From NCBI GenBank assembly GCA_023228465.1, contig JALOBC010000032.1, positions 1-34,276 on the forward strand: a stretch of 34,276 nt of DNA, in the 5' to 3' direction. A program made the position numbers and the translations under genes. Each line of letters opens with the position of its first letter. The first letter of the stretch is position 1. Positions 24,296-32,507 of the stretch are shown here, in pieces. The DNA comes from Dokdonella sp. GTDB lineage: Bacteria > Pseudomonadota > Gammaproteobacteria > Xanthomonadales > Rhodanobacteraceae. Below the pieces are notes generated by a model, which was not told the DNA's origin, did not search any database, and was given only the letters and a program-made list of their open reading frames with translations.

Positions 24296-25741
24296 ATGAA
24301 TGAACCGCGTGCGCAAGGCAGCGCAGCCGCCATCGGCATGCTTCCCGTCGTTGCCCTGGTCGGGCGCCCCAACGTCGGCAAATCGACACTGTTCAACGTG
24401 CTCACGCGCAGTCGCGCTGCCCTGGTGCACGATCGGCCCGGCGTGACACGCGATCGTCATTACGGTGTCTGTCGCCTCGATCCGGAACGTCCCTTCGTCG
24501 CGGTGGACACCGGCGGGCTGGTCGAGGAAGCCGACGGGATCGACCTGCACACCCATCGCCAGGCCGGGCTGGCGATCGACGAGGCCGATCTGGTCGTGCT
24601 GGTCGTCGATGCCCGTGACGGTCTGCTGCCGGGTGATCGCAGCACGGTCGATCGGCTGCGCCGATCCGGCAAGCCCTTCCTGCTGGCGGTGAACAAGACC
24701 GACGGCCTGGACGAGCACACCGCGCTGGCCGAGTTTTCCGTGCTCGGCATCGCCGACCTGCTGCCGCTGTCGGCGGCGCACGGCCGCGGCGTGTCCGGGC
24801 TGGTGGAGCGCATCTTGCCGCTGCTGCCGCAGGCCGGTACCGATCCGCTGGCTGAAACCGCCGATGACGGCATTCGCGTGGCCATCATCGGCCGGCCCAA
24901 CGTGGGCAAGTCCACGCTGGTCAATCGCCTGCTCGGCGAGGAGCGCGTGATCGCCTCGGACGTGCCGGGCACCACGCGCGACTCGATCCGCATCGCCCTG
25001 GAACGGGATGGCCGCCGCTACACCCTCATCGACACCGCCGGGATCCGCCGCCGCGCGCGGGTCGAGGACGTGGTGGAGAAGTTCAGCGTCATCAAGGCGC
25101 TGCAATCGGTCGAGGCGGCACACGTCGCGGTGCTGGTGCTGGATGCACGGGAGGGCGTGTCCGAACAGGATACCTCGCTCATCGGCCATGTGCTGGAGTC
25201 GGGACGGGCGCTGGTCATCGCCGTCAACAAGTGGGACGGACTGGATCGCTACCAGCGCGAGCAGTGCATGAGCTCGCTGGCCCGGCGCCTGGATTTCGTA
25301 CCCTGGGCACGCCAGGTGACCATCTCGGCGCTGCACGGCAGCGGCATCGGCGAGCTGATGAAGGCGGTCAACCGTGCCCACGCCTCGGCCAATCACAAGT
25401 TCAGTTCCTCGGAACTGACGCGGGCGGTCGAAGCGGCCTGCGCGGCCTACCAGCCACCGCTGGTACGCGGCCATGCACCCAGGCTCAAGTTCGCCCATCC
25501 CGGCGGCACCAATCCGCCGACCATCATCATCCACGGCGCGCGCACCAAGCACATTGCCGATGGCTACCGGCGCTACCTGGAGAACTTCTTCCGCAAGCGC
25601 TACCGCCTCGAAGGCACGCCGGTACAGATCGAGTTCCGCGATGGCGACAATCCCTTTGCCGGCAAGCGCAACGTGTTGACCGAAGGCCAGCAGCGCCGGC
25701 GCGCGCGCGTCATCCGCAACGCCCGGCGCGGCGGCCGCTGA
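24296..25741 (+). CDS. der: Ribosome biogenesis GTPase Der
   Basis: Essential double-GTPase that acts in late 50S subunit assembly. Two G domains are seen, each with GRPNVGKST (first near 23-31, second near 199), followed by DTGG or DTAGI switch motifs and NKTD / NKWD specificity motifs. A KH-like C-terminal domain follows (FRKRYRLEGTPVQIEFRDGDNPF) with a basic tail. The 481-residue frame starts at ATG 24296, with AGG close by; an in-frame ATG at 24338 (MLPVVALVGRPNVGKS) matches the E. coli start better but lacks a ribosome site, so the first 14 residues are uncertain. The bamB-der order is conserved in gammaproteobacteria. Confidence 0.95.
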   Translation: MNEPRAQGSAAAIGMLPVVALVGRPNVGKSTLFNVLTRSRAALVHDRPGVTRDRHYGVCRLDPERPFVAVDTGGLVEEADGIDLHTHRQAGLAIDEADLVVLVVDARDGLLPGDRSTVDRLRRSGKPFLLAVNKTDGLDEHTALAEFSVLGIADLLPLSAAHGRGVSGLVERILPLLPQAGTDPLAETADDGIRVAIIGRPNVGKSTLVNRLLGEERVIASDVPGTTRDSIRIALERDGRRYTLIDTAGIRRRARVEDVVEKFSVIKALQSVEAAHVAVLVLDAREGVSEQDTSLIGHVLESGRALVIAVNKWDGLDRYQREQCMSSLARRLDFVPWARQVTISALHGSGIGELMKAVNRAHASANHKFSSSELTRAVEAACAAYQPPLVRGHAPRLKFAHPGGTNPPTIIIHGARTKHIADGYRRYLENFFRKRYRLEGTPVQIEFRDGDNPFAGKRNVLTEGQQRRRARVIRNARRGGR

Positions 25742-25754
25742 AGGTCGTTTCGTC

Positions 25755-26354
25755 ATGGAGATGCCCCCGCTCACCGTCGCGATCCTCGCCGGTGGCCGGG
25801 CAAGCCGGCTCGGCGGACGCGACAAGGGCCTGGAACGGCTCGCCGGCCGGCCACTGATCGAGTGGGTCGTCCAGGCGAGCCGGCAGATGGGCGCGGCGTT
25901 GCCGCTGCTCATCATCGCCAATCGCCATCGGCAGGCCTATGCTGCCTACGCGCCGACCCTGCGCGATTCACTGCCCGGTTTCGCCGGTCCGCTCGCCGGT
26001 ATTGCCACCGCCCTGGCTGGCGCGGCGACGCCATGGCTGCTCACCTTGCCGGTCGATTGCCCGACGCCGCCCGCCGACCTCGCGGCGCGCCTGGTGTCGG
26101 CAACGTCCGGTGGCGATGGCCCTGCCTGGGTGGCCCACGATGGCGAACGCCGCCAGCCATTGTTTGCCCTGTACCGCACGCAACTGGCCGCCAGCGCCGA
26201 GCGCGCAGCGCAGAGCGGGCAGGGCGTGTGGCAGTGGCAGGACGCCATCGATGCGCGCGAACTTGATTTCAGCGACCGCCAAGCGCAGTTTCGCAATCTC
26301 AACACAGCCGGGGACTTCCTCGCCCATGCCGACACGCCACGCAGCACCCCCTGA
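25755..26354 (+). CDS. mobA: Molybdenum cofactor guanylyltransferase
   Basis: Attaches GMP from GTP to molybdopterin, making the MGD cofactor used by DMSO-reductase-family enzymes. The 199-residue product has the nucleotide loop ILAGGRASRLGGRDKGL at 10-26, and LTLPVDCPTPP, the metal-binding Asp region. Length is usual (about 190-200). It follows der by 13 bases and overlaps moeA by 29 bases, placing it at the head of a three-gene Moco cluster. No molybdoenzyme lies in the window, so the user of the cofactor is unknown. Confidence 0.93.
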   Translation: MEMPPLTVAILAGGRASRLGGRDKGLERLAGRPLIEWVVQASRQMGAALPLLIIANRHRQAYAAYAPTLRDSLPGFAGPLAGIATALAGAATPWLLTLPVDCPTPPADLAARLVSATSGGDGPAWVAHDGERRQPLFALYRTQLAASAERAAQSGQGVWQWQDAIDARELDFSDRQAQFRNLNTAGDFLAHADTPRSTP

Positions 26355-27573
26355 CTTCCCGCGGCAGCTCTCCGTGGAGCAGGCGCGCGAGCTGGCGCTC
26401 GCCCTGGCGCGCGAACGGCGCCTGTCCGCCGAGCAGGTGGCCACCGACGATGCGCTCGGCCGCTACCTGGCGACGGATCTCGTCGCGCCCCGCGACCAGC
26501 CGCCGTTTGCCAACTCGGCCATGGATGGTTTTGCGCTGCGCGGCAATGAACTGCCGGCGGCTGGCGAGCGCAGTTTCCGGCTCGCCGGCACGGTGCTGGC
26601 CGGGGCCGGCGCGCCACCCGGTTGCCAGGCCGGCGAGTGCCTCAGGATTACCACCGGGGCGCCGTTGCCGTCGGGTACGGACACGGTGGTCATCAAGGAA
26701 AACGTGCGCATCGAAGGCGACCTCGTCATCATTCGTGCCGGCGAGCGCGCCGGCGCCAATGTCCGGCCGGCCGGCGAGGACTGGCGGCAGGGTGAAGCCC
26801 TGCTCCAGTCCGGCGAGGTGCTGACACCGGCCCGCCTGGCCGTGCTGGCGGCGTGCGGTGCGGCGAGCGTGCTCGCTGCGCGCCGTCCGCGGGTCGCGCT
26901 GTTCGTCACCGGCGACGAGCTGGTGCCGCCCGGGCAGGCGCTGGGCCCCGGGCAGATCCACGACTCAAACCGCTACAGTCTCGGCGGCCTGCTGCGCTCC
27001 CTCGGCATCGCGCCGGTGCGCGTGGCGCACTTGCGCGATGACCCGGACATCCTTCGCACGGCCCTGCGCGAAGCGGGCAGCGACTGTGATGTGATCCTGA
27101 GCAGCGGCGGGGTATCGGCCGGTGAGGCGGACTTCCTGCCCGGCCTGATCGCTGAGCTGGGCCGGGTGCACTTCTGGAAAGTGCGCATGAAGCCGGGCAT
27201 GCCGGTGCTGTGCGGCGATATCGGCCAGGCCCTGGTGTTTGCGCTGCCCGGCAACCCCGTGTCCACCATCGCCACCTTTCTTGCCCTGGTGGCGCCAACC
27301 CTGCGTGCGCTGCAGGGCGCGCGCGACCCGCTGCCGGTGCGGCGTGCGCGCCTGGCGGTGCCCGTGGCCAAGAAGCATGACCGCAGCGAATTCCCGCGCG
27401 TCACCCTCGAACTGCGCGAGGACGGTACGTGCTGGGCCACGCCGCTGGCCCAGCAGGGCTCGGGCATGTTGCGCGGCGCCGCGCTCGCCGATGCGCTGGC
27501 CATCATCCCGGAATCGGCGCGCGAGCTTGCCGCCGGGACGCTGGTGGACGTCCTGCCGGCCAATCACAGCTAG
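26326..27573 (+). CDS. moeA: Molybdopterin molybdenumtransferase
   Basis: Inserts molybdate into adenylylated molybdopterin. The 415-residue product (E. coli 411) shows the N-terminal FANSAMDGFALRG, the RITTGAPLPSGTDTVV block, VFVTGDELVPPG-like sequence (LFVTGDELVPPGQ), the SSGGVSAGEADF loop and LPGNPVST, all standard MoeA elements, then the C-terminal beta domain. ATG 26326 is chosen because the conserved helix QLSVEQARELAL follows it and GGGGA is upstream; the longer frame is only mobA in another reading frame. Neighbours mobA and the rhodanese-ThiF gene support the pathway. Confidence 0.94.
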   Translation: MPTRHAAPPDFPRQLSVEQARELALALARERRLSAEQVATDDALGRYLATDLVAPRDQPPFANSAMDGFALRGNELPAAGERSFRLAGTVLAGAGAPPGCQAGECLRITTGAPLPSGTDTVVIKENVRIEGDLVIIRAGERAGANVRPAGEDWRQGEALLQSGEVLTPARLAVLAACGAASVLAARRPRVALFVTGDELVPPGQALGPGQIHDSNRYSLGGLLRSLGIAPVRVAHLRDDPDILRTALREAGSDCDVILSSGGVSAGEADFLPGLIAELGRVHFWKVRMKPGMPVLCGDIGQALVFALPGNPVSTIATFLALVAPTLRALQGARDPLPVRRARLAVPVAKKHDRSEFPRVTLELREDGTCWATPLAQQGSGMLRGAALADALAIIPESARELAAGTLVDVLPANHS

Positions 27574-27577
27574 CCCG

Positions 27578-28690
27578 ATGACGACGCCTGCCGCCGCCCG
27601 CGCCAGAGAAACGCCCGAGATCGCACCCGCCGAGGCGCTGGCGCGCCAGCGCGCAGGTGCGCTGCTGATCGACGTGCGCGAGGAGGGTGAGCGCGCAAGT
27701 GGCTGTCTCGCCGGTGCCGCCGGGGTGCCCTGTGCCCAACTCGCCGAACGAATCGGCGCACTGGCGCCGGATCGAGCGCAGGCGGTCGTGCTCATCTGCG
27801 CCAGCGGCCAGCGTTCGCTGCGCATGCTCGAGCCGCTGCGTGCGCTGGGCTATGTGAACTGTGCTTCGGTCCGCGGCGGCATCCTGCGCTGGCACGCCGA
27901 AGGGTTGCCCCTCGAACCGGGCGAGCTCGGCGGCGATGCCGGCGAGCGCTACGCACGCCAGCTGGCACTGCCGGAAGTCGGTGTCAGCGGCCAGCGCCGG
28001 CTCGCCCGCTCGTGCGTCGCGCTGGTGGGCGCCGGTGGCCTGGGGGCACCGGCGGCCTTCTATCTCGCCGCCGCCGGGGTGGGTCGGCTGACCCTGATCG
28101 ATGATGACCGGGTGGAGCGTTCCAACCTGCAACGCCAGATCCTCCACACGGATGCGCGCGTCGGGCTGCGCAAGGTCGAGTCGGCGCGCATCGCGCTGGC
28201 CGCGCTCAATCCGACGGTGGACGTACGCACCCTGACCGCGCGCCTGGGTTCGGACAACGTCGAAGCCCTGCGCGGGCACGACCTGGTCATCGACGGCGCC
28301 GACAACTTCCCGACCCGCTACCTGCTCGACGCGGCCTGTCGCCGACTGGGCCTGCCACTGGTGTATGGCGCGGTGCACCGGTTCACCGGCCAGGTCAGCG
28401 TGTTCGACCCGCGCCGCAGCGATTCGCCGTGCTATCGCTGCCTGTTCCCGACGCCGCCCGGGGCGGGTGAAGCGCCCAATTGCAGCGAGGCCGGCGTGCT
28501 GGGTGTCCTGCCCGGCGTGATCGGCATGCTGCAGGCGACCGAGGCCATGAAACTGCTGCTCGGGATCGGTGCACCGCTGGTCGGCCGGCTGCTCTGCTAC
28601 GACGCGCTGGCGGCCAGCTTCCGCAGCTTGCGCCTGCCGCGCGCGGCGGACTGCCCGGGCTGTGGAACCGGGCGGGCGTCACCGGCCTGA
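27578..28690 (+). CDS. moeB: Rhodanese-ThiF fusion, MoeB-like adenylyltransferase
   Basis: A 370-residue two-domain protein. Residues ~13-112 form a rhodanese domain ([14 protein letters not shown], active-site Cys 74 in CASGQRS). Residues ~120-365 form an E1-like ThiF/MoeB domain: ATP site [18 protein letters not shown] at 148-165, [13 protein letters not shown], the [10 protein letters not shown] segment, [16 protein letters not shown] with a conserved Cys, and two zinc-binding pairs CYRC and CPGC. In the Moco pathway MoeB adenylylates the C-terminal Gly of MoaD, and rhodanese supplies sulfur. Here the rhodanese is N-terminal, the reverse of eukaryotic MOCS3 and actinobacterial MoeZ. A role in thiamine or other ThiS-like sulfur transfer cannot be excluded, but mobA and moeA next door favour Moco. 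Confidence 0.9.
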   Translation: MTTPAAARARETPEIAPAEALARQRAGALLIDVREEGERASGCLAGAAGVPCAQLAERIGALAPDRAQAVVLICASGQRSLRMLEPLRALGYVNCASVRGGILRWHAEGLPLEPGELGGDAGERYARQLALPEVGVSGQRRLARSCVALVGAGGLGAPAAFYLAAAGVGRLTLIDDDRVERSNLQRQILHTDARVGLRKVESARIALAALNPTVDVRTLTARLGSDNVEALRGHDLVIDGADNFPTRYLLDAACRRLGLPLVYGAVHRFTGQVSVFDPRRSDSPCYRCLFPTPPGAGEAPNCSEAGVLGVLPGVIGMLQATEAMKLLLGIGAPLVGRLLCYDALAASFRSLRLPRAADCPGCGTGRASPA

Positions 28691-28716
28691 TCGCGATGCG
28701 GCGGGCCTTCTGGCCC

Positions 28717-29019
28717 TCATGGGTCGCCACGTCGCCCTTGCGCCGCTTCGAGTGCAGCCCGTTGCGCGGGCGTGGCCGGCCGCTGGTGGCGCGCCTTCCA
28801 GGTGGCATGGGGTTCGCCGTAGATGCGCTCGCGCGCGGCCTCGCGATCCAGTTGCAGGCCACGCGCGGCGGCCGCTTCGCGGTACCAGTCGGCCAGGCAG
28901 TTGCGGCAGAAGCCGGCGTGGATCATGAGTTCGATGTTCTGCACGTCGCTGCGCGCCGAAAGATGGGCCAGCAGGCGGCGGAACGTGGCGGCTTCGAGTT
29001 CGATCGTGGGGTCGGGCAT
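28717..29019 (-). CDS. DUF1244 family protein
   Basis: A 100-residue cytoplasmic protein of the widely conserved DUF1244 family, whose function is not established. The signature is plain: [24 protein letters not shown], then [20 protein letters not shown] with a CxxC pair, and [14 protein letters not shown]. The start at 29019 (MPDPTIELE) fits the family; the frame continues upstream only as a shadow of folD. It converges with the rhodanese-ThiF gene (26 bases) and diverges from folD. The CxxC suggests metal or redox chemistry, but this is not shown. Confidence 0.88.
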   Translation of the reverse strand: MPDPTIELEAATFRRLLAHLSARSDVQNIELMIHAGFCRNCLADWYREAAAARGLQLDREAARERIYGEPHATWKARHQRPATPAQRAALEAAQGRRGDP

Positions 29020-29056
29020 GTTCGGGTCCAGGAGGTGGGGGAGGGGTGCACCGCGT

Positions 29057-29086
29057 TTGAGCGCGGCACGCTGCGCATGGGATACT
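29057..29086 (+). promoter_or_regulatory. Candidate folD promoter
   Basis: TTGAGC (29057-29062), 18-base spacer, GATACT (29081-29086), giving a start near 29093 and a leader of about 17 bases before ATG 29110. It lies in the 90-base gap between divergent genes. Confidence 0.5.
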
Positions 29087-29109
29087 GCGCGTTTTTCGGC
29101 GGGTGCCCA

Positions 29110-29964
29110 ATGACCGCGCGACTCCTCGATGGTCGACGCATCGCCAAGGACGTGCTGGACGGCGTGGCCACGCGGGTACGGGCCCGTGTGGCGGCAGGCC
29201 GACCGGCGCCCGGCCTGGCGGTGATCCTCGTTGGCGGTGACGCCGCCTCTGCGGTGTATGTACGCAACAAGCGCCGGGCCTGCAAGCAGGTGGGATTCCG
29301 CTCCTTCGACCATGACCTGCCGACCGACACCAGCGAGGCCGAACTGGTGGCGCTGATCGACCGGCTGAACGCCGATCCTGAAGTGCACGGCATCCTGCTG
29401 CAACTGCCGCTGCCCCCGGGCATCGACGCCACGGCCCTGATCGACCGCATCGATGCGCGCAAGGACGTGGACGGCTTCCAGGCCGAGAACGTCGGTCGCC
29501 TGGTGCTGCGCCAGCGCGGCCTGCGCCCATGCACGTCCAAGGGCGTGATGACCCTGCTTTCCCACACCGATCGCCCGGTGCGCGGGCGCGACGCGGTCGT
29601 GATCGGCGTATCCAACCATGTCGGCCGACCGCTGATCCTGGAACTCCTGCTGGCCGGCTGCACGACCACCGGCTGCCACCGCTTCACTGCCGACCTGGAG
29701 CGCGAAGTGCGCCGCGCCGATATCGTCGCCGTCGCCGCGGGTCGGCCGGGTCTGGTCAAGGGCGCCTGGATCAAGCCCGGGGCGGTGGTCATCGACATCG
29801 GCATCAACCGTCTCGAGGACGGCCGCCTGGTGGGCGACGTGGAGTTCGAACCGGCCGCCGAACGCGCCTCGTGGATCACTCCGGTACCCGGTGGCGTCGG
29901 CCCGATGACGGTCGCCACCCTCATCGGCAATACCCTGGAAGCGGCAGAAACCTTCTTCGACTGA
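29110..29964 (+). CDS. folD: Methylenetetrahydrofolate dehydrogenase / methenyltetrahydrofolate cyclohydrolase
   Basis: Bifunctional cytoplasmic enzyme of one-carbon metabolism, interconverting 5,10-methylene-, 5,10-methenyl- and 10-formyl-tetrahydrofolate with NADP. The 284-residue product (E. coli 288) has Y50 and K54 in [12 protein letters not shown] and D121 in KDVDGF at the same numbers as in E. coli, then QLPLPPGID and the cofactor motif GVSNHVGRP, and ends with [15 protein letters not shown] 29110 is chosen by homology; a promoter-like pair lies just upstream. A GC hairpin follows the stop, before the TRAP genes. Confidence 0.95.
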   Translation: MTARLLDGRRIAKDVLDGVATRVRARVAAGRPAPGLAVILVGGDAASAVYVRNKRRACKQVGFRSFDHDLPTDTSEAELVALIDRLNADPEVHGILLQLPLPPGIDATALIDRIDARKDVDGFQAENVGRLVLRQRGLRPCTSKGVMTLLSHTDRPVRGRDAVVIGVSNHVGRPLILELLLAGCTTTGCHRFTADLEREVRRADIVAVAAGRPGLVKGAWIKPGAVVIDIGINRLEDGRLVGDVEFEPAAERASWITPVPGGVGPMTVATLIGNTLEAAETFFD

Positions 29965-29970
29965 GTCCGC

Positions 29971-29989
29971 CGGCGCCGCTTCGGCGCCG
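29971..29989 (+). terminator. Short GC hairpin after folD
   Basis: Self-complementary CGGCGCCG (29971-29978) and CGGCGCCG (29982-29989) around a 3-base loop, 6 bases after the folD stop. It could also fold with a TTCG tetraloop. There is no U-run, so efficiency is uncertain. Confidence 0.4.
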
Positions 29990-30012
29990 CGCGGGAAACC
30001 GGAATCCGAGAG

Positions 30013-30882
30013 ATGTCGCGACCCCGTCCATCTTCGCTGTTGCGTCTCGCTGCGTGCGTGCTGGCGCTCGTGTTGTGCGGTTGCGCCAGCATGGTCAATC
30101 GCGCCAGCCAGCGCCTGGCCGACGATCTCACCGCGGGCATCCTCGACCAGGACGATCCGGCCCTGGCGCGCGACGGCATACCCGCCTGGCTGCTGCTGGT
30201 CGATGGCCTGATCCAGGGCGATCCGCAGAATGCGGATCTGCTGATGGCGGGCTCGCGCCTGTACGGCGCCTATGCCGGCGGCCTGGTCGAGGATGCCACG
30301 CGCGCCCAGCGGCTGAGCGCACGCAGTTTCGACTACGCGCAACGCGCCCTCTGCATCCGGCTGCCGGCCCTGTGCAGCCGGCTCGATGCGCCGTTCGAAG
30401 CCTTCCAGGCCGCGCTTGCCCACGCCGACAAGAATCACGTGGGCGCGCTCTACACCCTGGCCAGCGCCTGGGCGGGCCGCATCCAGGCCAACAGCGCGGA
30501 CTGGAAGGCGATTGCCGACGTGCCGCGGGTACAGGCGCTGTTCGAGCGCGTGGTCGCCCTCGATCCCGCCTACGCCGATGGCGAGCCCTGGATGTATCTT
30601 GGCGTGCTGGCAACGCTGCGCCCGGCCTCGCTGGGCGGGCAGCCGGAGCAGGGCAGGGCGGATTTCGAGAAGGCGCTGGAATTGTCCGGCGGGCGCAATC
30701 AGATGGTGCGGGTGTTGTACGCGGAGCGCTACGCGCGGCTGGTCTTCGACCAGGCCCTGCATGACCGGTTGCTGCACGAAGTGCTGGCCGCCGATCCGCA
30801 CGCACCCGGACTGACCCTGATCAACGTGCTGGCCCAGCAGCGTGCGCGGGCCTTGCTGGAATCGGGCGCGGCGTATTTCTGA
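30013..30882 (+). CDS. TatT lipoprotein of a TPR-associated TRAP transporter
   Basis: A 289-residue predicted lipoprotein: signal peptide with lipobox LCGC, Cys 24, followed by helical repeats. Phrases such as GIPAWLLLVDGLIQGDPQNADLLMAGSRLYGAYAG, SFDYAQRALCIRLPALC and ALYTLASAWAGRIQANSADW are characteristic of the TatT family, TPR-like proteins known with TRAP receptors (Tp0956 with Tp0957 in Treponema pallidum). TatT forms a trimer with channels proposed to guide ligand to the receptor. The ATG at 30013 follows a weak GAGAG ribosome site. The DctP-like gene begins 117 bases after its stop, then DctQ and DctM, completing the system. Ligand unknown. Confidence 0.9.
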   Translation: MSRPRPSSLLRLAACVLALVLCGCASMVNRASQRLADDLTAGILDQDDPALARDGIPAWLLLVDGLIQGDPQNADLLMAGSRLYGAYAGGLVEDATRAQRLSARSFDYAQRALCIRLPALCSRLDAPFEAFQAALAHADKNHVGALYTLASAWAGRIQANSADWKAIADVPRVQALFERVVALDPAYADGEPWMYLGVLATLRPASLGGQPEQGRADFEKALELSGGRNQMVRVLYAERYARLVFDQALHDRLLHEVLAADPHAPGLTLINVLAQQRARALLESGAAYF

Positions 30883-30999
30883 GCCCTGGGCGGCGGACGA
30901 GGCCGCCACGCACCACCGGGATGGCCGGAAGCCGACCGGGAAACCATCAGGGAAGGCACCTGGACCGGCCTTCGATCCCCCATGACAGCGGAAATCACC

Positions 31000-32007
31000 A
31001 TGACTTCACTGAGCAGACTCCTCATCGCTGCCGCACTCGGCCTGGGTGCCGCCGGTGCGGTGCAGGCCGCCACCCTCAAGATCGCCACCGTGGCCCCGGA
31101 TGGCACGGCGTGGATGCGCGAGATGCGCGAGGTCGGGGATACGATCAAGACGCAGACCGCGGGGCGTGTGGAGATCAAGTACTACCCCGGCGGGGTCATG
31201 GGCGACGCCGCGACGGTGCTGCGCAAGATCAAGATCGGCCAGCTCCAGGGCGGCGCCTTCACGGGCGGCGAAGCGTCCATCATCACCCGCGATGCACAGG
31301 TGTACAGCCTGCCGTTCCTGTTCCGCGACCAGGCCGAGATCGACCAGGTGCGCGCGCGCCTGGACCCCATGCTCAAGCAGCAGTTCGCCAGGGAAGGTTT
31401 CGAGCTGGTCGGCATCAGCGGCGGCGGGTTCGCCTACCTGATGAGCACGCGCGACATCACCGGCCGCGGAGACCTCAAGGCGGCCAAGGTGTGGGTACCA
31501 CAAAACGATCGGATCGCCGCCATGGCCTTCAAGGCAGCCGGTGTGACACCGATCCCGCTGCCCCTGGCCGACGTCTATACGGGCCTGCAGACCGGCCTGA
31601 TCGACACCGCGGAGAATACGCCCTCGGGCGCGATCGCGTTCCAGTGGCACACCAGGCTGAAATACATGGTGGACCTGCCGCTTTCCTACGTGGTGGGTGA
31701 GCTGGTGATCGACAAGAAGGCCTTCGACAAGCTCGATGAAGCAGATCGCAGCCTCGTCAACCAGGCTTTCGCCGCCGGCTTCGCCAGGCTCGACCAGCTC
31801 AACCGCAAGGACAATGCCGCCGCCCGTGAGGCCCTCGTGGCACAGGGCATGCACATCGTCGAGCCGAATGCGGATGAGCGCCAGAGCTTCGAAGCGATCG
31901 GGCAGGAGGTCTTCAACGGGCTGGTGGCGCAGGATGCGCTCTCGCAGGAGATGCGTGATGCATTGGCCAGGACCCTGGCCGAGGTGCGCGGCGAGCGCGG
32001 CAAGTGA
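31000..32007 (+). CDS. TRAP transporter substrate-binding protein, DctP/TatP type
   Basis: Periplasmic receptor of a TRAP secondary transporter. The 335-residue product has a signal peptide (cleavage after VQA, about residue 23), then LKIATVAPDGTAW, YYPGGVMGD, the SLPFLFRD block, and LPLADVYTGLQTGLIDTAENTPSG, all DctP hallmarks. Where most DctP proteins have K(I/V)R, whose Arg grips the ligand carboxylate, this one reads KVW (Trp 165, codon 31492-31494). So the ligand may not be a simple carboxylate. ATG 31000 is preferred over ATG 30982 because GGAAA lies just before it and the hydrophobic core starts there. Its stop overlaps the DctQ GTG. Confidence 0.93.
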   Translation: MTSLSRLLIAAALGLGAAGAVQAATLKIATVAPDGTAWMREMREVGDTIKTQTAGRVEIKYYPGGVMGDAATVLRKIKIGQLQGGAFTGGEASIITRDAQVYSLPFLFRDQAEIDQVRARLDPMLKQQFAREGFELVGISGGGFAYLMSTRDITGRGDLKAAKVWVPQNDRIAAMAFKAAGVTPIPLPLADVYTGLQTGLIDTAENTPSGAIAFQWHTRLKYMVDLPLSYVVGELVIDKKAFDKLDEADRSLVNQAFAAGFARLDQLNRKDNAAAREALVAQGMHIVEPNADERQSFEAIGQEVFNGLVAQDALSQEMRDALARTLAEVRGERGK

Positions 32008-32507
32008 CGCAGCGCGCCGGTTCGTTGCTGGGTTGGCTGGAGCGCCTCGAGACCGGGCTGATCGCGCTGCTGGTGCTGGCCATGGTGCTGCTGGCCGGCG
32101 CGCAGATCGTGCTGCGCAACTTCTTCGATACCGGACTGGCCTGGGCCGATCCGCTGCTGCGCGCCATGGTGCTGTGGGTGGCCATGCTCGGTGCGCTGGC
32201 GGCAGCGCGCGATGACAAGCACATCGGCATCGACTTCATCGCGCATTTCGTGCGCGGGCGCACGCAGCGCCTGCTGCGCAGCGTGACGCTGCTGTTCGCG
32301 GCGGCCATCTCAGCGGCGCTGTGCTGGTATGGCGTGGGCCTGGTCGAGCTCGACTACGGCAGCGATGCGAGGGTGGCCGGCATTCCGGGCTGGTGGGTGG
32401 AATTGATCGTGCCGGTCGGCTTCGGCCTGCTTGCCCTGCGTCTGGCCTTGCATGCGTTCCTGCCACCGCGCAATGCGCTGCCGGTGCTGGCGCCGGAGCT
32501 GCCGTGA
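32004..32507 (+). CDS. TRAP transporter small permease, DctQ type
   Basis: A 167-residue inner-membrane protein with four hydrophobic helices (about 17-37, 52-67, 93-113, 130-152), the DctQ layout. The conserved segments are LAGAQIVLRNFFDTGLAWADPLLRAMVLWVAMLGA and DDKHIGIDF. It stabilises the large DctM subunit, although its exact task is unsettled. The start is GTG 32004 within GTGA, overlapping the DctP stop, and its own stop overlaps the DctM GTG, so translation is coupled along the chain. Confidence 0.93.
   Translation: MTQRAGSLLGWLERLETGLIALLVLAMVLLAGAQIVLRNFFDTGLAWADPLLRAMVLWVAMLGALAAARDDKHIGIDFIAHFVRGRTQRLLRSVTLLFAAAISAALCWYGVGLVELDYGSDARVAGIPGWWVELIVPVGFGLLALRLALHAFLPPRNALPVLAPELP

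Noticed and set aside
30889-30907. Hairpin between tatT and the receptor gene
   Set aside because: GGCGGC/GCCGCC with a 7-base loop is expected by chance at this GC content and has no U-run; it may still modulate receptor level.
28717-30909. 730-codon minus-strand frame across folD and the tatT gene
   Set aside because: Only its last 100 codons are a real gene (DUF1244); the rest is antisense to folD and tatT.
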